Source: an uncultured Bacillota bacterium (GTDB lineage Bacteria > Bacillota_I > Bacilli_A > Culicoidibacterales > ZOR0006). Taken from it: a stretch of DNA of 35,809 bases. The notes under the pieces were generated by a model. That model was not told where the DNA came from, did no database searches, and worked only from the letters and a program-made list of their open reading frames with translations. The stretch covers positions 1-35,809 of the forward strand of contig CAMFJD010000018.1 in NCBI GenBank assembly GCA_945956935.1. Direction: 5' to 3'. The translations under genes were made by a program, and so were the position numbers. Shown piece after piece: positions 1 to 7,829 of the stretch (position 1 is the first letter of the stretch; the number at the start of each line of letters is the position of its first letter).

Positions 1-67
1 ATCATAATTTTAAATTTTACTATCCATTAGTGGTACAAAAGACTTGACCACGTCAGTTAATGGCAAC
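1..67 (+). other. leader-side flank of the CRISPR array
   Basis: This AT-rich stretch precedes the first intact repeat. No repeat copy occurs at the position where one would fall if the array continued leftwards, so the array begins at 68. Because the degenerate repeat is at the other end, this side is probably the leader-proximal end, where new spacers are added. Only the last part of the leader is in the window and I see no promoter in it. Confidence 0.5.
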
Positions 68-631
68 GTTTTGGCGTTATGTTATTGTCGATAGTTCTCA
101 AGCCTCGGTCAATTCACTTCTGCCTTAATGAGTGTTTTGGCGTTATGTTATTGTCGATAGTTCTCAAGCAAGTTTGATGTACTGAATGGGGAAGGTGTCG
201 TTTTGGCGTTATGTTATTGTCGATAGTTCTCAAGCTGAGGTGCAATTATTCGCTTTACCGCAAGGGTTTTGGCGTTATGTTATTGTCGATAGTTCTCAAG
301 CACAGATAATCGATAATCATCCGATGATGTTGTTTTGGCGTTATGTTATTGTCGATAGTTCTCAAGCATATGATTTCCCAAACGAAATGATACTTCAGTT
401 TTGGCGTTATGTTATTGTCGATAGTTCTCAAGCTGAATAGTATCCGTTTTGTTCTGTGTAGCAGTTTTGGCGTTATGTTATTGTCGATAGTTCTCAAGCG
501 ACTGTAGCAGATAATGCTTCAAAGGTGGCGTTTTGGCGTTATGTTATTGTCGATAGTTCTCAAGCTTGTAGCTGAATTCACCAATGATGGAAAGTGTTTT
601 GGCGTTATGTTATTATTAATAGTTCTCAAGA
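68..631 (+). CRISPR. CRISPR array, 9 repeats of 36 nt and 8 spacers of 30 nt, type II-like
   Basis: Repeats start at 68, 134, 200, 266, 332, 398, 464, 530 and 596, a strict 66-nt period. Each begins GTTTTGGCGTTATGTTATTG and ends TCTCAAGC. Every spacer is exactly 30 nt and all differ. The ninth repeat (596-631) has four substitutions: three in its middle and the final C to A. Decay of the terminal repeat marks the trailer end, so the array is read on the + strand with its leader on the left. A GTTTT start, 36-nt repeat, 30-nt spacers and an internal TATGTTATT (also in Listeria-type II-A repeats) point to type II-A. The assignment is inference because no cas9, csn2 or tracrRNA anti-repeat is in the window. 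The cas genes, if present, should lie just to the left. Confidence 0.97.
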
Positions 632-735
632 GGGAGAAAAGATCCCATGTGTTATCCTGAGTTTTAGTTGTTATTTCTATATTTATGGATAGTCTTTAAA
701 TGTATATATGTACTATTTACATATGTAAGTCTGAA

Positions 736-780
736 GAAGCATAGACACAAAAAAGTCGTGTATATGCTTCTTTTGTTTTA
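736..780 (+). terminator. intrinsic terminator after the CRISPR array
   Basis: Arms GAAGCATA (736-743) and TATGCTTC (763-770) pair, with a further GACAC/GTGT pairing inside, followed by TTTTGTTTT. It probably ends the array transcript. The rest of 632-927 holds no ORF or repeat that I can support. Confidence 0.75.
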
Positions 781-1226
781 GGTTGGAAATAGTCTTAATA
801 ATAAGTAGTAAGTATAATTTGATTCTATAATCAGAAATTCAAATTTTATAATAATGATGTATAGAATTTATTTTTTAGTAGTATATTTGAAACTGATACA
901 GAAAATAATAGAATAGGAGGAGATAAGATGAAATATACACAGCAAGAGTACTACGAAGCAATTCAGCATGTAACTAACTTAATTGGAAGGTGCGAAAAAA
1001 TGCTAGGGAAATTTGTGATTGGGACATCTCAACATACATTATTAGTGAATCGAATACAGGCACTAAAAATAGCAAATAGTGTACTTAATGATACAGAAAA
1101 TATCGAGATAGATTTACTTCAATCTGCACTCACACCATTAGAGTCAATTGGTGTTAGTATAAAGTAGTGGACACATTAAGCCGAACTAAGTAAAATTATA
1201 TTTAGTTAAGAAAGGATGTGTCCATT

Positions 1227-1499
1227 ATGGGAAAGGGCAAAAGATACGATCAAGAATATAAAAATATGATAGTAGACTTATATAAATCAGGAATGAGCTT
1301 AGCTGAGCTAAGTAGCGAATATGGCATTGCAAAATCAACAATTAATGGCTGGATTAAAGACGTAAAAGAAATTAAAGTAGATGAAAATGAAGTTATGACA
1401 TTAAAAGAGATTAAAGAGCTAAAAAAAGAAATGGCAAGAATTAAAGAGGAAAATGAAATATTAAAAAAAGCTATGGCCATATTTGCAACAAAAAATTAG
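1227..1499 (+). CDS. IS3-family transposase OrfA (helix-turn-helix and leucine zipper)
   Basis: A 90-residue DNA-binding subunit that recognises the element's ends. Residues about 5-45 form a helix-turn-helix (KRYDQEYKNMIVDLYKSG... then SSEYGIAKSTINGWIK). Residues about 55-85 form a heptad-rich coiled coil (LKEIKELKKEMARIKEENEI) used for oligomerisation. The ATG at 1227 is preferred over the GTG at 1218 because the AAAGGA site (1211-1216) is properly spaced only for the ATG. A run of seven A followed by G (1463-1470), with zero-frame codons TTA AAA AAA GCT, is a -1 slippery site leading into orfB, so an OrfAB fusion is expected. Confidence 0.9.
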   Translation: MGKGKRYDQEYKNMIVDLYKSGMSLAELSSEYGIAKSTINGWIKDVKEIKVDENEVMTLKEIKELKKEMARIKEENEILKKAMAIFATKN

Positions 1500-1552
1500 A
1501 TGAAGTAATAGAATTTATAAATAATAATAAAACTAATCATGATATTAAAACT

Positions 1553-2374
1553 ATGTGTGCCGTTCTAGGCGTAGCCAGAAGCACATATTATAAATCTTTT
1601 GACAAAACTAAATCTAAAAGAGAAATAGAAAATGAGGAATTAAAAGCAGCTATTATAAGGATATATAAAGATAATAGAGGCATATATGGAGCCCCTAGGA
1701 TTCATCATATACTTGGAACAGAAGGTTTTAAAGTATCCTTGAAAAGAATTCAAAGACTAATGAAAAAACTTAATCTTTGTGCAACAACTATAAAAAAATA
1801 TAGACCTCATTCAAATAAAAAGATAGAAAAAGATTTAGAAAACGTTTTGAAAAGAGATTTTACTACTACTTCTATTAATGAAAAATGGGTAGGAGATATT
1901 ACATATATTCATACTATCAAAGATGGTTGGTGCTATTTAGCTTCAGTTCTTGACTTACATTCTAAGAAAATAATTGGCTACGCATTCGGTAAAAGAATGA
2001 CTAATGATTTAGTTGTTAAAGCTTTAAAAAATGCTTATTATAAGCAATTACCTAATAGAAATAAAAAATTAATATTTCATACTGATTTAGGCTCTCAATA
2101 CACTAGTAATGATTTAAAAGAAATATGTAAAGAGTTTAATATTACACAATCATTTAGCAATAAAGGTTGTCCTTATGACAATGCTTGTATAGAATCTTTT
2201 CATTCATCTTTAAAGAAGGAAGAAATATATAGAAATAAATACCGTACCTTCGAAGAAGCTAATATAGCTATTTTTAAATATATTGAATCATGGTATAACA
2301 GAAAAAGGCTACACTCTTCTATTAATTATATGACTCCAGATCAATGTGAATTAATGGCTAGAAGTGCAGCATAA
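1553..2374 (+). CDS. IS3-family transposase OrfB, DDE integrase domain
   Basis: Catalytic half of the transposase. An HTH_21-type segment (IYGAPRIHHIL) is followed by an rve integrase core. The acidic triad is visible: Asp in WVGDITYI, Asp in HTDLGSQYTS, and Glu in ACIESFHSSLKKEE. The second Asp and the Glu are separated by exactly 35 residues (D-35-E). The frame is open well upstream of the first ATG at 1553, through the slippery A-run at 1463-1470, so the native product is probably OrfAB (1227 to 2374) made by -1 frameshifting; the separate ATG start may be minor. No stop or frameshift damages the frame, so the element may be active. Confidence 0.92.
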   Translation: MCAVLGVARSTYYKSFDKTKSKREIENEELKAAIIRIYKDNRGIYGAPRIHHILGTEGFKVSLKRIQRLMKKLNLCATTIKKYRPHSNKKIEKDLENVLKRDFTTTSINEKWVGDITYIHTIKDGWCYLASVLDLHSKKIIGYAFGKRMTNDLVVKALKNAYYKQLPNRNKKLIFHTDLGSQYTSNDLKEICKEFNITQSFSNKGCPYDNACIESFHSSLKKEEIYRNKYRTFEEANIAIFKYIESWYNRKRLHSSINYMTPDQCELMARSAA

Positions 2375-2567
2375 AAAAAGTTTGACTTTTTGTGTCCAAA
2401 ATATTGACATAAGACCAAATTCTGTATAAGACAACAATGGCACAAAGTAAGTATGAGACTGGGACAACTCAGTATAAACGATTCAACAAACTCAAGAATA
2501 TTATGCGATTGATAGTCGACACTATTCATGAAAAAATAGCTGTTGATTAAATGGAGGACTTATATAA

Positions 2568-3146
2568 ATGAAACAGTATAATTTTGAAACAATAAAAAAT
2601 AAAAAAATGATAGACGTCACTATAGAAGAAGTTATATTTGATGAGTGTACATTTGATGGTTGTATATTTGATTCGTGTACATTTATTGATGTGAGTTTTA
2701 AAAAATGTATGTTTCATCGCTGTACTATTATTAATCCTCAGTATAAATCTGGAAGTTTGAACCAAATAGTGGTTCAAGAGTGTCAACTCATTGGAATTAT
2801 TTGGGAACAAATCATTGATAAACGTCAGTATATTCAGCCAATTGATAAAATAGAAGCGTCTTTTTTGAAGTATAATACATTTTATAATCTTGATCTCAGT
2901 CGATTTTGTTTCAGTGGGAATACGATTCAATCATCTGAATTTCAAGAATGTCAATTAATAGCAAGTGATTTTTCAGCATGTAACTTGAATGAAACAATTT
3001 TTGATCAATGTAATTTGGAAAAAGCAGTTTTTCGTGAAGCACATGGCTATAGTATTAATATTTTCACAAATAAATTAAAGCAAGCAATTTTTTCCTATCC
3101 GGATGTGATTGGACTATTAGCACCTCTTGAAATAGTTATTGATTAG
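2568..3146 (+). CDS. pentapeptide-repeat protein (192 aa)
   Basis: The protein is built largely of pentapeptide units with a central Phe or Leu, for example FDECT FDGCI FDSCT FIDVS FKKCM near residues 28-52 and ASDFS ACNLN ETIFD QCNLE KAVFR near 138-164. These units predict a right-handed quadrilateral beta helix. Qnr and McbG, of similar size (about 190-220 aa), mimic DNA and protect gyrase, but most pentapeptide proteins have no known role and nothing here proves gyrase binding. The middle (residues about 80-110) is less regular. The ribosome site is ATGGAGGAC, and the gene starts 17 nt after the remnant of the IS-split gene. It is AT-richer than the downstream housekeeping genes. A terminator follows at 3259-3297. 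Confidence 0.85.
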   Translation: MKQYNFETIKNKKMIDVTIEEVIFDECTFDGCIFDSCTFIDVSFKKCMFHRCTIINPQYKSGSLNQIVVQECQLIGIIWEQIIDKRQYIQPIDKIEASFLKYNTFYNLDLSRFCFSGNTIQSSEFQECQLIASDFSACNLNETIFDQCNLEKAVFREAHGYSINIFTNKLKQAIFSYPDVIGLLAPLEIVID

Positions 3147-3258
3147 AATAGTGCAGAATATGTATATTATATGTTTATGTGTTATATTTATATATTTTCA
3201 TTGAATTTATGAATTTATTCATATGTTTAATAATTTGATAGAATGGGAAAAGGGAGCT

Positions 3259-3297
3259 AAAAAACGTTATTGCCAAAAGGTAAATAACGTTTTTTTG
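3259..3297 (+). terminator. intrinsic terminator after the pentapeptide gene
   Basis: AAACGTTATT (3262-3271) pairs with AATAACGTTT (3283-3292), followed by a T run to 3296. Confidence 0.85.
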
Positions 3298-3369
3298 ATT
3301 AGAGAAATAGAAAATAATAGATGAGAAAAGGATAAAGGCTCCTTCAAAATGAAACGAACATTGATATTG

Positions 3370-3410
3370 TTGAAAAAGTAAACATTGTTACTATATATTT
3401 TTTCTAGTAA
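3370..3410 (+). promoter_or_regulatory. promoter with overlapping inverted repeat upstream of the first AGCS gene
   Basis: TTGAAA (3370-3375) and TATATT (3394-3399) are 18 nt apart and form a reasonable sigma-A promoter. TTACTA (3388-3393) and TAGTAA (3405-3410) form an inverted repeat overlapping the -10 element, a position suited to a repressor. The regulator is unknown. Confidence 0.45.
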
Positions 3411-3448
3411 TATTTTTCGTATATTAAAAATTTTAAGGAGGATTTTTC

Positions 3449-4885
3449 ATGGGATGGATTGAACAATTTAATCAGGCGGTAGAACCACTAAGTAATGGTA
3501 TAGTAGCCATTAATGATTTTTTATGGGGATACATATTAATTGCGATTTTAATTCCACTCGGTGTTTATTTTACCGTGCGTACAAGGGCAGTACAAATACG
3601 GCATTTTAAAGAGATGATCATGTTACTTGGAGATGGAATAGGGAAAAAGAAGGAAAATAAGAATAGTCTCTCTTCGTTTCAGGCCTTTGCAATTAGCACA
3701 GCGTCGCGTGTTGGGACAGGAAATATTGTTGGTGTGACAATTGCTATTGTAACGGGTGGACCTGGTGCAGTCTTTTGGATGTGGATAGTAGCACTAGTTG
3801 GAGCAGCTTCAAGTTTTGTTGAATCGACATTAGCGCAACTATACAAAGAGCGTGATGAAGATGGTGGTTTTATTGGTGGTCCAGCATTTTATATGGAAAA
3901 AGGGTTGAAAAAACGTTGGATGGGTGTGCTTTTTTCAATCTTGATCACAATTTGTTTTGGCTTTATTTTCAATGCAGTACAAGCAAATACAATTGCTCAA
4001 TCAATTAAAACAACGTATGGATTTGATCCAGCAATTATTGGCATTATTTTAGCTGTTGTGACAGGAATTGTTATTTTTGGTGGTGTAAAAAGAATTGCAC
4101 ATGTATCTGAAGTTCTTGTACCTGTGATGGCGGGAGCATATATTTTATTGGCAATATATATATTGATTACGAATATTGGGGCGCTTCCACAAGTAGTATC
4201 AATTATTTTTAAAAATGCTTTTGGTTTAGAACAAATCATTGGTGGAACATTCGGTGGCGTGGTTATGTTGGGAGTAAAGCGCGGTTTATTTTCCAATGAA
4301 GCAGGAATGGGAAGCGCTCCAAATGTAGCTGCAACAGCAGATGTGAGTCATCCAGTGAAGCAGGGGCTCATTCAATCATTAGGTGTATTTACAGATACAT
4401 TACTTATTTGCAGTGCAACAGCATTTATGATTTTATTACCAACAGCTGGCAATATTCAACCAGATGGATTACAAGGTATTGGAATTGTAAATAATATTTT
4501 AACAGCGGAGTTAGGGTCATGGGCAAGTATTTTCCTAACATTTTCGGTAACACTATTTGCAATTAGCTCAGTGTTTGGTAATTATTATTATGGAGAATCT
4601 AATATTGAGTTTTTGACATCGAAACGAGTCTATCTATACTTGTATCGTTTTATCGTTGTTTTCATGGTGTTTTTCGGTGCGATAGCGGAACTAGAAGTTG
4701 TATGGAATATGGCAGATTTATTCATGGGGCTCATGGCATTATTAAACTTAGTGGCTATTGTATTGTTAGGTAAATATGCGTTTAGGTTATTAGAAGATTA
4801 TGAGATGCAAAAAGTACGTGGTGTAAAAAATCCGGTATTTCAAAAAGAGACAATTCCAGAGCTTGAAAACATAACAGAGTGGTAG
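3449..4885 (+). CDS. alanine/glycine:cation symporter family protein (AGCS), copy 1
   Basis: A 478-residue polytopic membrane protein of the AGCS (AlsT/DagA) family, which imports alanine, glycine or related small amino acids with Na+ or H+. Family features are visible: the conserved segment STASRVGTGNIVGVTIAIV near residue 85, and the glycine-rich region VKRGLFSNEAGMGSAPNVAA near 275-295. There are about ten hydrophobic helices and a charged C-terminal tail. The start follows an AAGGAGGATTT ribosome site. A close paralogue with the same opening (WIEQFNQA) lies 154 nt downstream, separated by a terminator, so each copy appears to be transcribed separately. The exact substrate cannot be read from the sequence. 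Confidence 0.93.
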   Translation: MGWIEQFNQAVEPLSNGIVAINDFLWGYILIAILIPLGVYFTVRTRAVQIRHFKEMIMLLGDGIGKKKENKNSLSSFQAFAISTASRVGTGNIVGVTIAIVTGGPGAVFWMWIVALVGAASSFVESTLAQLYKERDEDGGFIGGPAFYMEKGLKKRWMGVLFSILITICFGFIFNAVQANTIAQSIKTTYGFDPAIIGIILAVVTGIVIFGGVKRIAHVSEVLVPVMAGAYILLAIYILITNIGALPQVVSIIFKNAFGLEQIIGGTFGGVVMLGVKRGLFSNEAGMGSAPNVAATADVSHPVKQGLIQSLGVFTDTLLICSATAFMILLPTAGNIQPDGLQGIGIVNNILTAELGSWASIFLTFSVTLFAISSVFGNYYYGESNIEFLTSKRVYLYLYRFIVVFMVFFGAIAELEVVWNMADLFMGLMALLNLVAIVLLGKYAFRLLEDYEMQKVRGVKNPVFQKETIPELENITEW

Positions 4886-4892
4886 AATACTA

Positions 4893-4944
4893 TGCTCAAT
4901 ATAGTCATATTTAGTGAAATACGACTATTATTGAGCATTTTTTT
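4893..4944 (+). terminator. intrinsic terminator between the two AGCS genes
   Basis: TGCTCAATA (4893-4901) pairs with TATTGAGCA (ending 4937), with an inner TAGTC/GACTA pairing, followed by seven T. Confidence 0.85.
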
Positions 4945-5039
4945 GTTTGTAATTCTAACTTTTTAGGGTGAAATTGTTGCTCTTTTGAAAGAAAACAAGT
5001 AATATTATGGGAAGTTAAGCTTTTTGAGGAGGATAAGAA

Positions 5040-6482
5040 ATGAGTTGGATTGAACAATTTAATCAAGCAGCGGCACCATTTAACAATGTCATATTAGCAG
5101 TTAATGACTTTTTATGGGGGTATGTGTTGATTGCTATTTTAATTCCTGTAGGAATTTATTTTACTCTTAAATTGAGAGGAGTACAAATTCGTTCATTTAA
5201 AGAAATGATTGTATTACTTGGAAGTGGTATTGGTAAAAAAGGCGAAAAGAAAGATAAAAATAGCATCTCGTCATTTCAAGCTTTTGCAATTAGTACAGCG
5301 TCGCGTGTTGGAACAGGAAATATTGTCGGGGTGACAATTGCTATTGTAACCGGTGGACCTGGTGCAGTTTTTTGGATGTGGATTGTAGCTTTAGTTGGGG
5401 CAGCATCGAGTTTTGTTGAATCAACATTAGCACAGTTATATAAGGAGCGAGAACCTGAAGGTGGGTTTGTCGGTGGTCCAGCATTTTATATGGAAAAAGG
5501 TTTAAATAAAAGATGGATGGGAATTGCCTTTTCAATACTTATTACAGTTTGTTTTGGATTTATTTTTAATGCTGTGCAGGCAAATACAATTACAATGTCA
5601 ATGGAAACAACTTTTGGTTTTAATCGCATAATGGTAGGAATAGTGTTAGCAATGATCACGGGAATTGTTATTTTCGGTGGAGTAAAGCGTATTGCGCATG
5701 TATCGGAGGTACTTGTACCAATAATGGCAGGAGCATATTTACTGCTGGCACTCTATATTCTAATAACAAATATTACTGCACTGCCAGAAGTGTTTGGAAT
5801 TATTTTTAAAAACGCCTTTGGATTCGAGCAGATTGTTGGTGGAACTTTTGGTGGAGTTGTATTGCTTGGAGTTAAACGTGGTCTTTTCTCAAATGAAGCA
5901 GGAATGGGAAGTGCACCAAATGTGGCTGCGACAGCAGATGTGAGTCATCCAGTGAAGCAAGGGCTTATTCAAGCGTTAGGTGTATTTACAGATACATTAC
6001 TTATCTGTAGTGCGACAGCATTTATGATTTTATTACCAACAGGCGGTGTGATTGATGCCAATGGCATGTCCGGTATTTCAATTGTCAATTCAATCTTAAC
6101 GACAGAATTGGGTGCTTGGGCTGGAATGTTTTTGACAGTATCACTAACACTTTTTGCGCTAAGTTCAGTATTTGGTAATTACTATTATGGAGAATCAAAC
6201 ATTGAGTTTTTGACTTCAAAGCGTCGCTATGTTCACATGTATCGAGCAGTTGTGATTTTAATGGTATTTTTTGGATCAATTGCAGGTCTAGATTTAGTCT
6301 GGAATCTAGCAGATGTATTTATGGGGCTTATGGCATTATTGAATTTATGTGCCATTGTATTGTTGGGTAAACATGCATTTAGGTTACTTAAAGACTACGA
6401 AGATCAAAAAGCAGCAGGAAAAGATCCAGTATTTAAAGCAAGCTCAATGCCTGATATTGCAAATATAACAGAATGGCAATAA
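5040..6482 (+). CDS. alanine/glycine:cation symporter family protein (AGCS), copy 2
   Basis: A 480-residue AGCS symporter, collinear with its upstream neighbour and very similar by eye from the first residues to the C-terminal NITEW. The same diagnostic blocks are present (STASRVGTGNIVG; VKRGLFSNEAGMGSAPN). Differences cluster in the transmembrane segment after GFIFNAVQANTI, in the loop near residue 340 and in the charged tail. The two DNA copies differ at many third codon positions, so the duplication is not recent. It has its own GAGGAGG ribosome site and a terminator on each side. The pair may differ in substrate affinity or expression; this is inference. Confidence 0.93.
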   Translation: MSWIEQFNQAAAPFNNVILAVNDFLWGYVLIAILIPVGIYFTLKLRGVQIRSFKEMIVLLGSGIGKKGEKKDKNSISSFQAFAISTASRVGTGNIVGVTIAIVTGGPGAVFWMWIVALVGAASSFVESTLAQLYKEREPEGGFVGGPAFYMEKGLNKRWMGIAFSILITVCFGFIFNAVQANTITMSMETTFGFNRIMVGIVLAMITGIVIFGGVKRIAHVSEVLVPIMAGAYLLLALYILITNITALPEVFGIIFKNAFGFEQIVGGTFGGVVLLGVKRGLFSNEAGMGSAPNVAATADVSHPVKQGLIQALGVFTDTLLICSATAFMILLPTGGVIDANGMSGISIVNSILTTELGAWAGMFLTVSLTLFALSSVFGNYYYGESNIEFLTSKRRYVHMYRAVVILMVFFGSIAGLDLVWNLADVFMGLMALLNLCAIVLLGKHAFRLLKDYEDQKAAGKDPVFKASSMPDIANITEWQ

Positions 6483-6507
6483 AAGAAGAGCTTTGCTCTT
6501 CTTTTAT
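6482..6507 (+). terminator. intrinsic terminator after AGCS copy 2
   Basis: AAAAGAAGAGC and GCTCTTCTTTT are perfect arms around a TTT loop, starting at the last base of the stop codon. Confidence 0.85.
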
Positions 6508-6586
6508 TAATTAAAAATTATCATTGTGATTTTTTTATGTATGTGTTATTATTTTTGAGGATAAAAATAAAAAAGAGGTGAAAAAA

Positions 6587-6802
6587 ATGATAGATTGGAA
6601 AATGATTACAGTAAGCATGATTGTACTCGCAATTGTAATAGAAGTATGCCTTTGTATATACGAAGTTGTACAAGTAATTACTTCTATGAATTCGGTGAAA
6701 CAGAAATTGATGGAAACTATCATACATATTATAATCACATCCACAGTCATTTTTATTACTTATATTGTTGGACAAAAAAGTATTCTATATTTTATGAATT
6801 AA
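6587..6802 (+). CDS. small two-helix membrane protein (71 aa), unknown function
   Basis: Unrecognised. The protein is mostly two hydrophobic segments: residues about 7-28 (ITVSMIVLAIVIEVCLCIYEV) and about 45-66 (IIHIIITSTVIFITYIVGQ). A short polar stretch containing MNSVKQKLMET lies between them, giving a helical hairpin with both ends probably on the same side of the membrane. The ATG at 6587 is chosen because AGAGGTG sits just upstream; the in-frame GTG at 6578 is part of that ribosome site. It stands alone between two terminators. Confidence 0.65.
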   Translation: MIDWKMITVSMIVLAIVIEVCLCIYEVVQVITSMNSVKQKLMETIIHIIITSTVIFITYIVGQKSILYFMN

Positions 6803-6823
6803 GTCACAATGAGTGACTTTTTT
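6801..6823 (+). terminator. intrinsic terminator
   Basis: AAGTCAC (6801-6807) pairs with GTGACTT (6813-6819) around AATGA, followed by six T. It overlaps the stop codon of the small membrane protein gene. Confidence 0.8.
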
Positions 6824-6898
6824 ATTTTATTTAATGTGTTAGAATAAGTGTGCATTTAGTAGTAGGAGGTCAATACGTAGCTGAAACATTTTTACATA

Positions 6899-6947
6899 TA
6901 TAACAAATTACTATAAAAAACTTGATTTTTTATAGTAATTTGTTATA
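6899..6947. repeat. 22-bp perfect inverted repeat with a 5-nt loop
   Basis: Positions 6899-6920 and 6926-6947 are exact reverse complements around CTTGA (6921-6925). The arms contain AACAAATTACTATA and are AT-rich. No T run follows on the + strand, so this is not a normal terminator for the upstream gene. It lies 33 nt before the start of the next small gene and could be an operator, a leader hairpin or the remnant of a small palindromic element. Confidence 0.8.
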
Positions 6948-6980
6948 GTAACTGAAAGGGTTTGCAAAGGGGTGGTAGAT

Positions 6981-7178
6981 ATGAATAGAACGGAATTTGA
7001 GCAACTTGTCGTCGCAGCACGATTTTCAGCAGATGCAGAGAAGAAGTTAGAACAATTTATGGATGAATGGCCAGAGCAGTATGAGCAATTTACAGGCCAT
7101 AAACCTCATGGAAGAGATGAGGCAGTATTAAATCGAGGGTTTTTTAGTACAGTGAGTGAGTTTAAGCGTGATAAATAA
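6981..7178 (+). CDS. small acidic hypothetical protein (65 aa)
   Basis: Unrecognised. A soluble, charged, probably helical protein beginning NRTEFEQLVVAARFSADAEK, with an aromatic acidic centre (DEWPEQYEQF) and a basic end (SEFKRDK). No signal peptide or membrane segment is present. The ATG at 6981 is chosen because GGGGTGG lies just upstream; the GTG at 6972 overlaps that site. A long perfect palindrome precedes it and a terminator follows at 7200-7229, so it is a single-gene unit. Confidence 0.65.
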   Translation: MNRTEFEQLVVAARFSADAEKKLEQFMDEWPEQYEQFTGHKPHGRDEAVLNRGFFSTVSEFKRDK

Positions 7179-7199
7179 TAAATAAAGAGAAAACATGGG

Positions 7200-7229
7200 A
7201 GATAGTTTTGAGTGAGACTATCTTTTTTT
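7200..7229 (+). terminator. intrinsic terminator
   Basis: AGATAGT (7200-7206) pairs with ACTATCT (7217-7223), followed by a T run to 7229. Confidence 0.8.
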
Positions 7230-7356
7230 GTTTGAAAAAATTTTAAAAAGCACTGTGTCACTATTTTGAATATGGATACGATATAAAAGGTGTCAGATGA
7301 ACATGGTCCTAAAGTAATCTGGCAAAAAATGTACTAAATTGAGAGGAGAAAAGGAA

Positions 7357-7569
7357 ATGGCAAAAACAATTGAGAGTGTACAAGTCAGTTTTAAAATTTT
7401 AGATGGTGTAAACGAAACAGGGTTACCGAAAGAGCGACAAATTATTGTTCGTCATATTTATGATGGATATAGTGATGTTGAAATTTTGGCATTAGCAGAA
7501 GCGTTGAATATGGTACTACCATCTGAAGTAGTATCGAGTACAGTGACAACTAAAACTAGTATACAGTAA
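7357..7569 (+). CDS. DUF1659-family protein (70 aa)
   Basis: A small soluble protein resembling the DUF1659 family, which in Firmicutes is commonly encoded beside a DUF2922 gene, as here. Its function is not established. Visible features are an N-terminal beta-rich stretch (ESVQVSFKILDG), the segment ERQIIVRHIYDGYSDVEILALAEAL, and a Ser/Thr-rich tail. The ATG at 7357 has GAGAGGAG 11-18 nt upstream and AAGGA closer in; upstream in-frame codons lie inside the ribosome site region. A 23-nt gap separates it from the DUF2922 gene, so the two are almost certainly one operon. Confidence 0.75.
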   Translation: MAKTIESVQVSFKILDGVNETGLPKERQIIVRHIYDGYSDVEILALAEALNMVLPSEVVSSTVTTKTSIQ

Positions 7570-7592
7570 AAAATGAAGAGGGGGATTTTATC

Positions 7593-7820
7593 ATGCAACA
7601 AACAACTACAAAAACACTTGAATTACGTTTTCATGCTCCATTAAACAAAAAAAAATATACAATTACGATTCAAAATCCAAAAGAAGTTGATCGTGATCAG
7701 CTAGAAGCAACACTTGCTGCCGTAGTAGAAAGTCAGGCATTGAGATTGGATGGAGCATCTATTGAAGCAATTGATGCGCGATATATAACAAAGGTAATTG
7801 ATGGATTTGTGAGTGAATAA
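7593..7820 (+). CDS. DUF2922-family protein (75 aa)
   Basis: A small soluble protein resembling the DUF2922 family and paired with the preceding DUF1659-like gene. It opens with a beta strand containing KTLELRFHA, followed by the basic stretch NKKKYTITIQNPK and a helix (DRDQLEATLAAVVES). No enzymatic motif is visible and its function is unknown. The ribosome site is AGAGGGGG, 9 nt before the ATG. A terminator follows immediately. Confidence 0.75.
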   Translation: MQQTTTKTLELRFHAPLNKKKYTITIQNPKEVDRDQLEATLAAVVESQALRLDGASIEAIDARYITKVIDGFVSE

Positions 7821-7829
7821 ATAATCTGA

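Larger units (their letters stand above)
1168..2398 (+). mobile_element. IS3-family insertion sequence (IS150-like), apparently intact
   Basis: Left end TGGACACATTAAGCC and right end GACTTTTTGTGTCCA form imperfect terminal inverted repeats: the outer 8 bp are perfect, and TG...CA ends are usual for IS3 elements. The 1231-bp element carries orfA and orfB in overlapping frames (orfB in -1), typical of the IS3 family. Heavy use of AGA and ATA codons makes it AT-richer than the host genes, suggesting recent entry from another low-GC genome. The bases flanking the ends (GTAG and AAAT) do not match, so no target-site duplication is visible. Confidence 0.9.
928..2550 (+). pseudogene. small gene with a repeated GT(S/T)Q(H/Y) motif, split by an IS3-family element
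   Basis: The left part (928-1167) has a good AGGAGG site and encodes 79 residues, ending at a TAG directly against the IS end. It contains the motif KFVIGTSQH about halfway along. To the right of the IS, an open frame from 2413 to TAA at 2548-2550 (internal ATG at 2437) reads ...AQSKYETGTTQYKRF.... Aligned on GTSQH/GTTQY, the two halves look like two copies of one helical motif: K-F/K-Y, then G-T-S/T-Q-H/Y, then a leucine/isoleucine-rich helix. I infer that they were one ORF of roughly 120 residues with a duplicated domain, interrupted by the insertion. I do not know the function. The pentapeptide gene begins 17 nt after its stop, so the two were probably co-transcribed. The left part could still be made as a short protein. 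Confidence 0.6.

Noticed and set aside
186-497. Open reading frames on both strands with repeated FWRYVIVDSSQA or LRTIDNNITPK units
   Set aside because: They are translations of the CRISPR repeats and spacers; the 36-nt repeat plus 30-nt spacer is divisible by three, which keeps frames open by chance.
1164-2402. Target-site duplication flanking the IS
   Set aside because: The 3-4 nt on the left (GTAG) and right (AAAT) do not match.
6595-6816. Alternative 73-residue frame overlapping the small membrane protein
   Set aside because: His/Asn/Tyr-rich translation without a ribosome site; the overlapping frame at 6587 has both a site and clear membrane helices.
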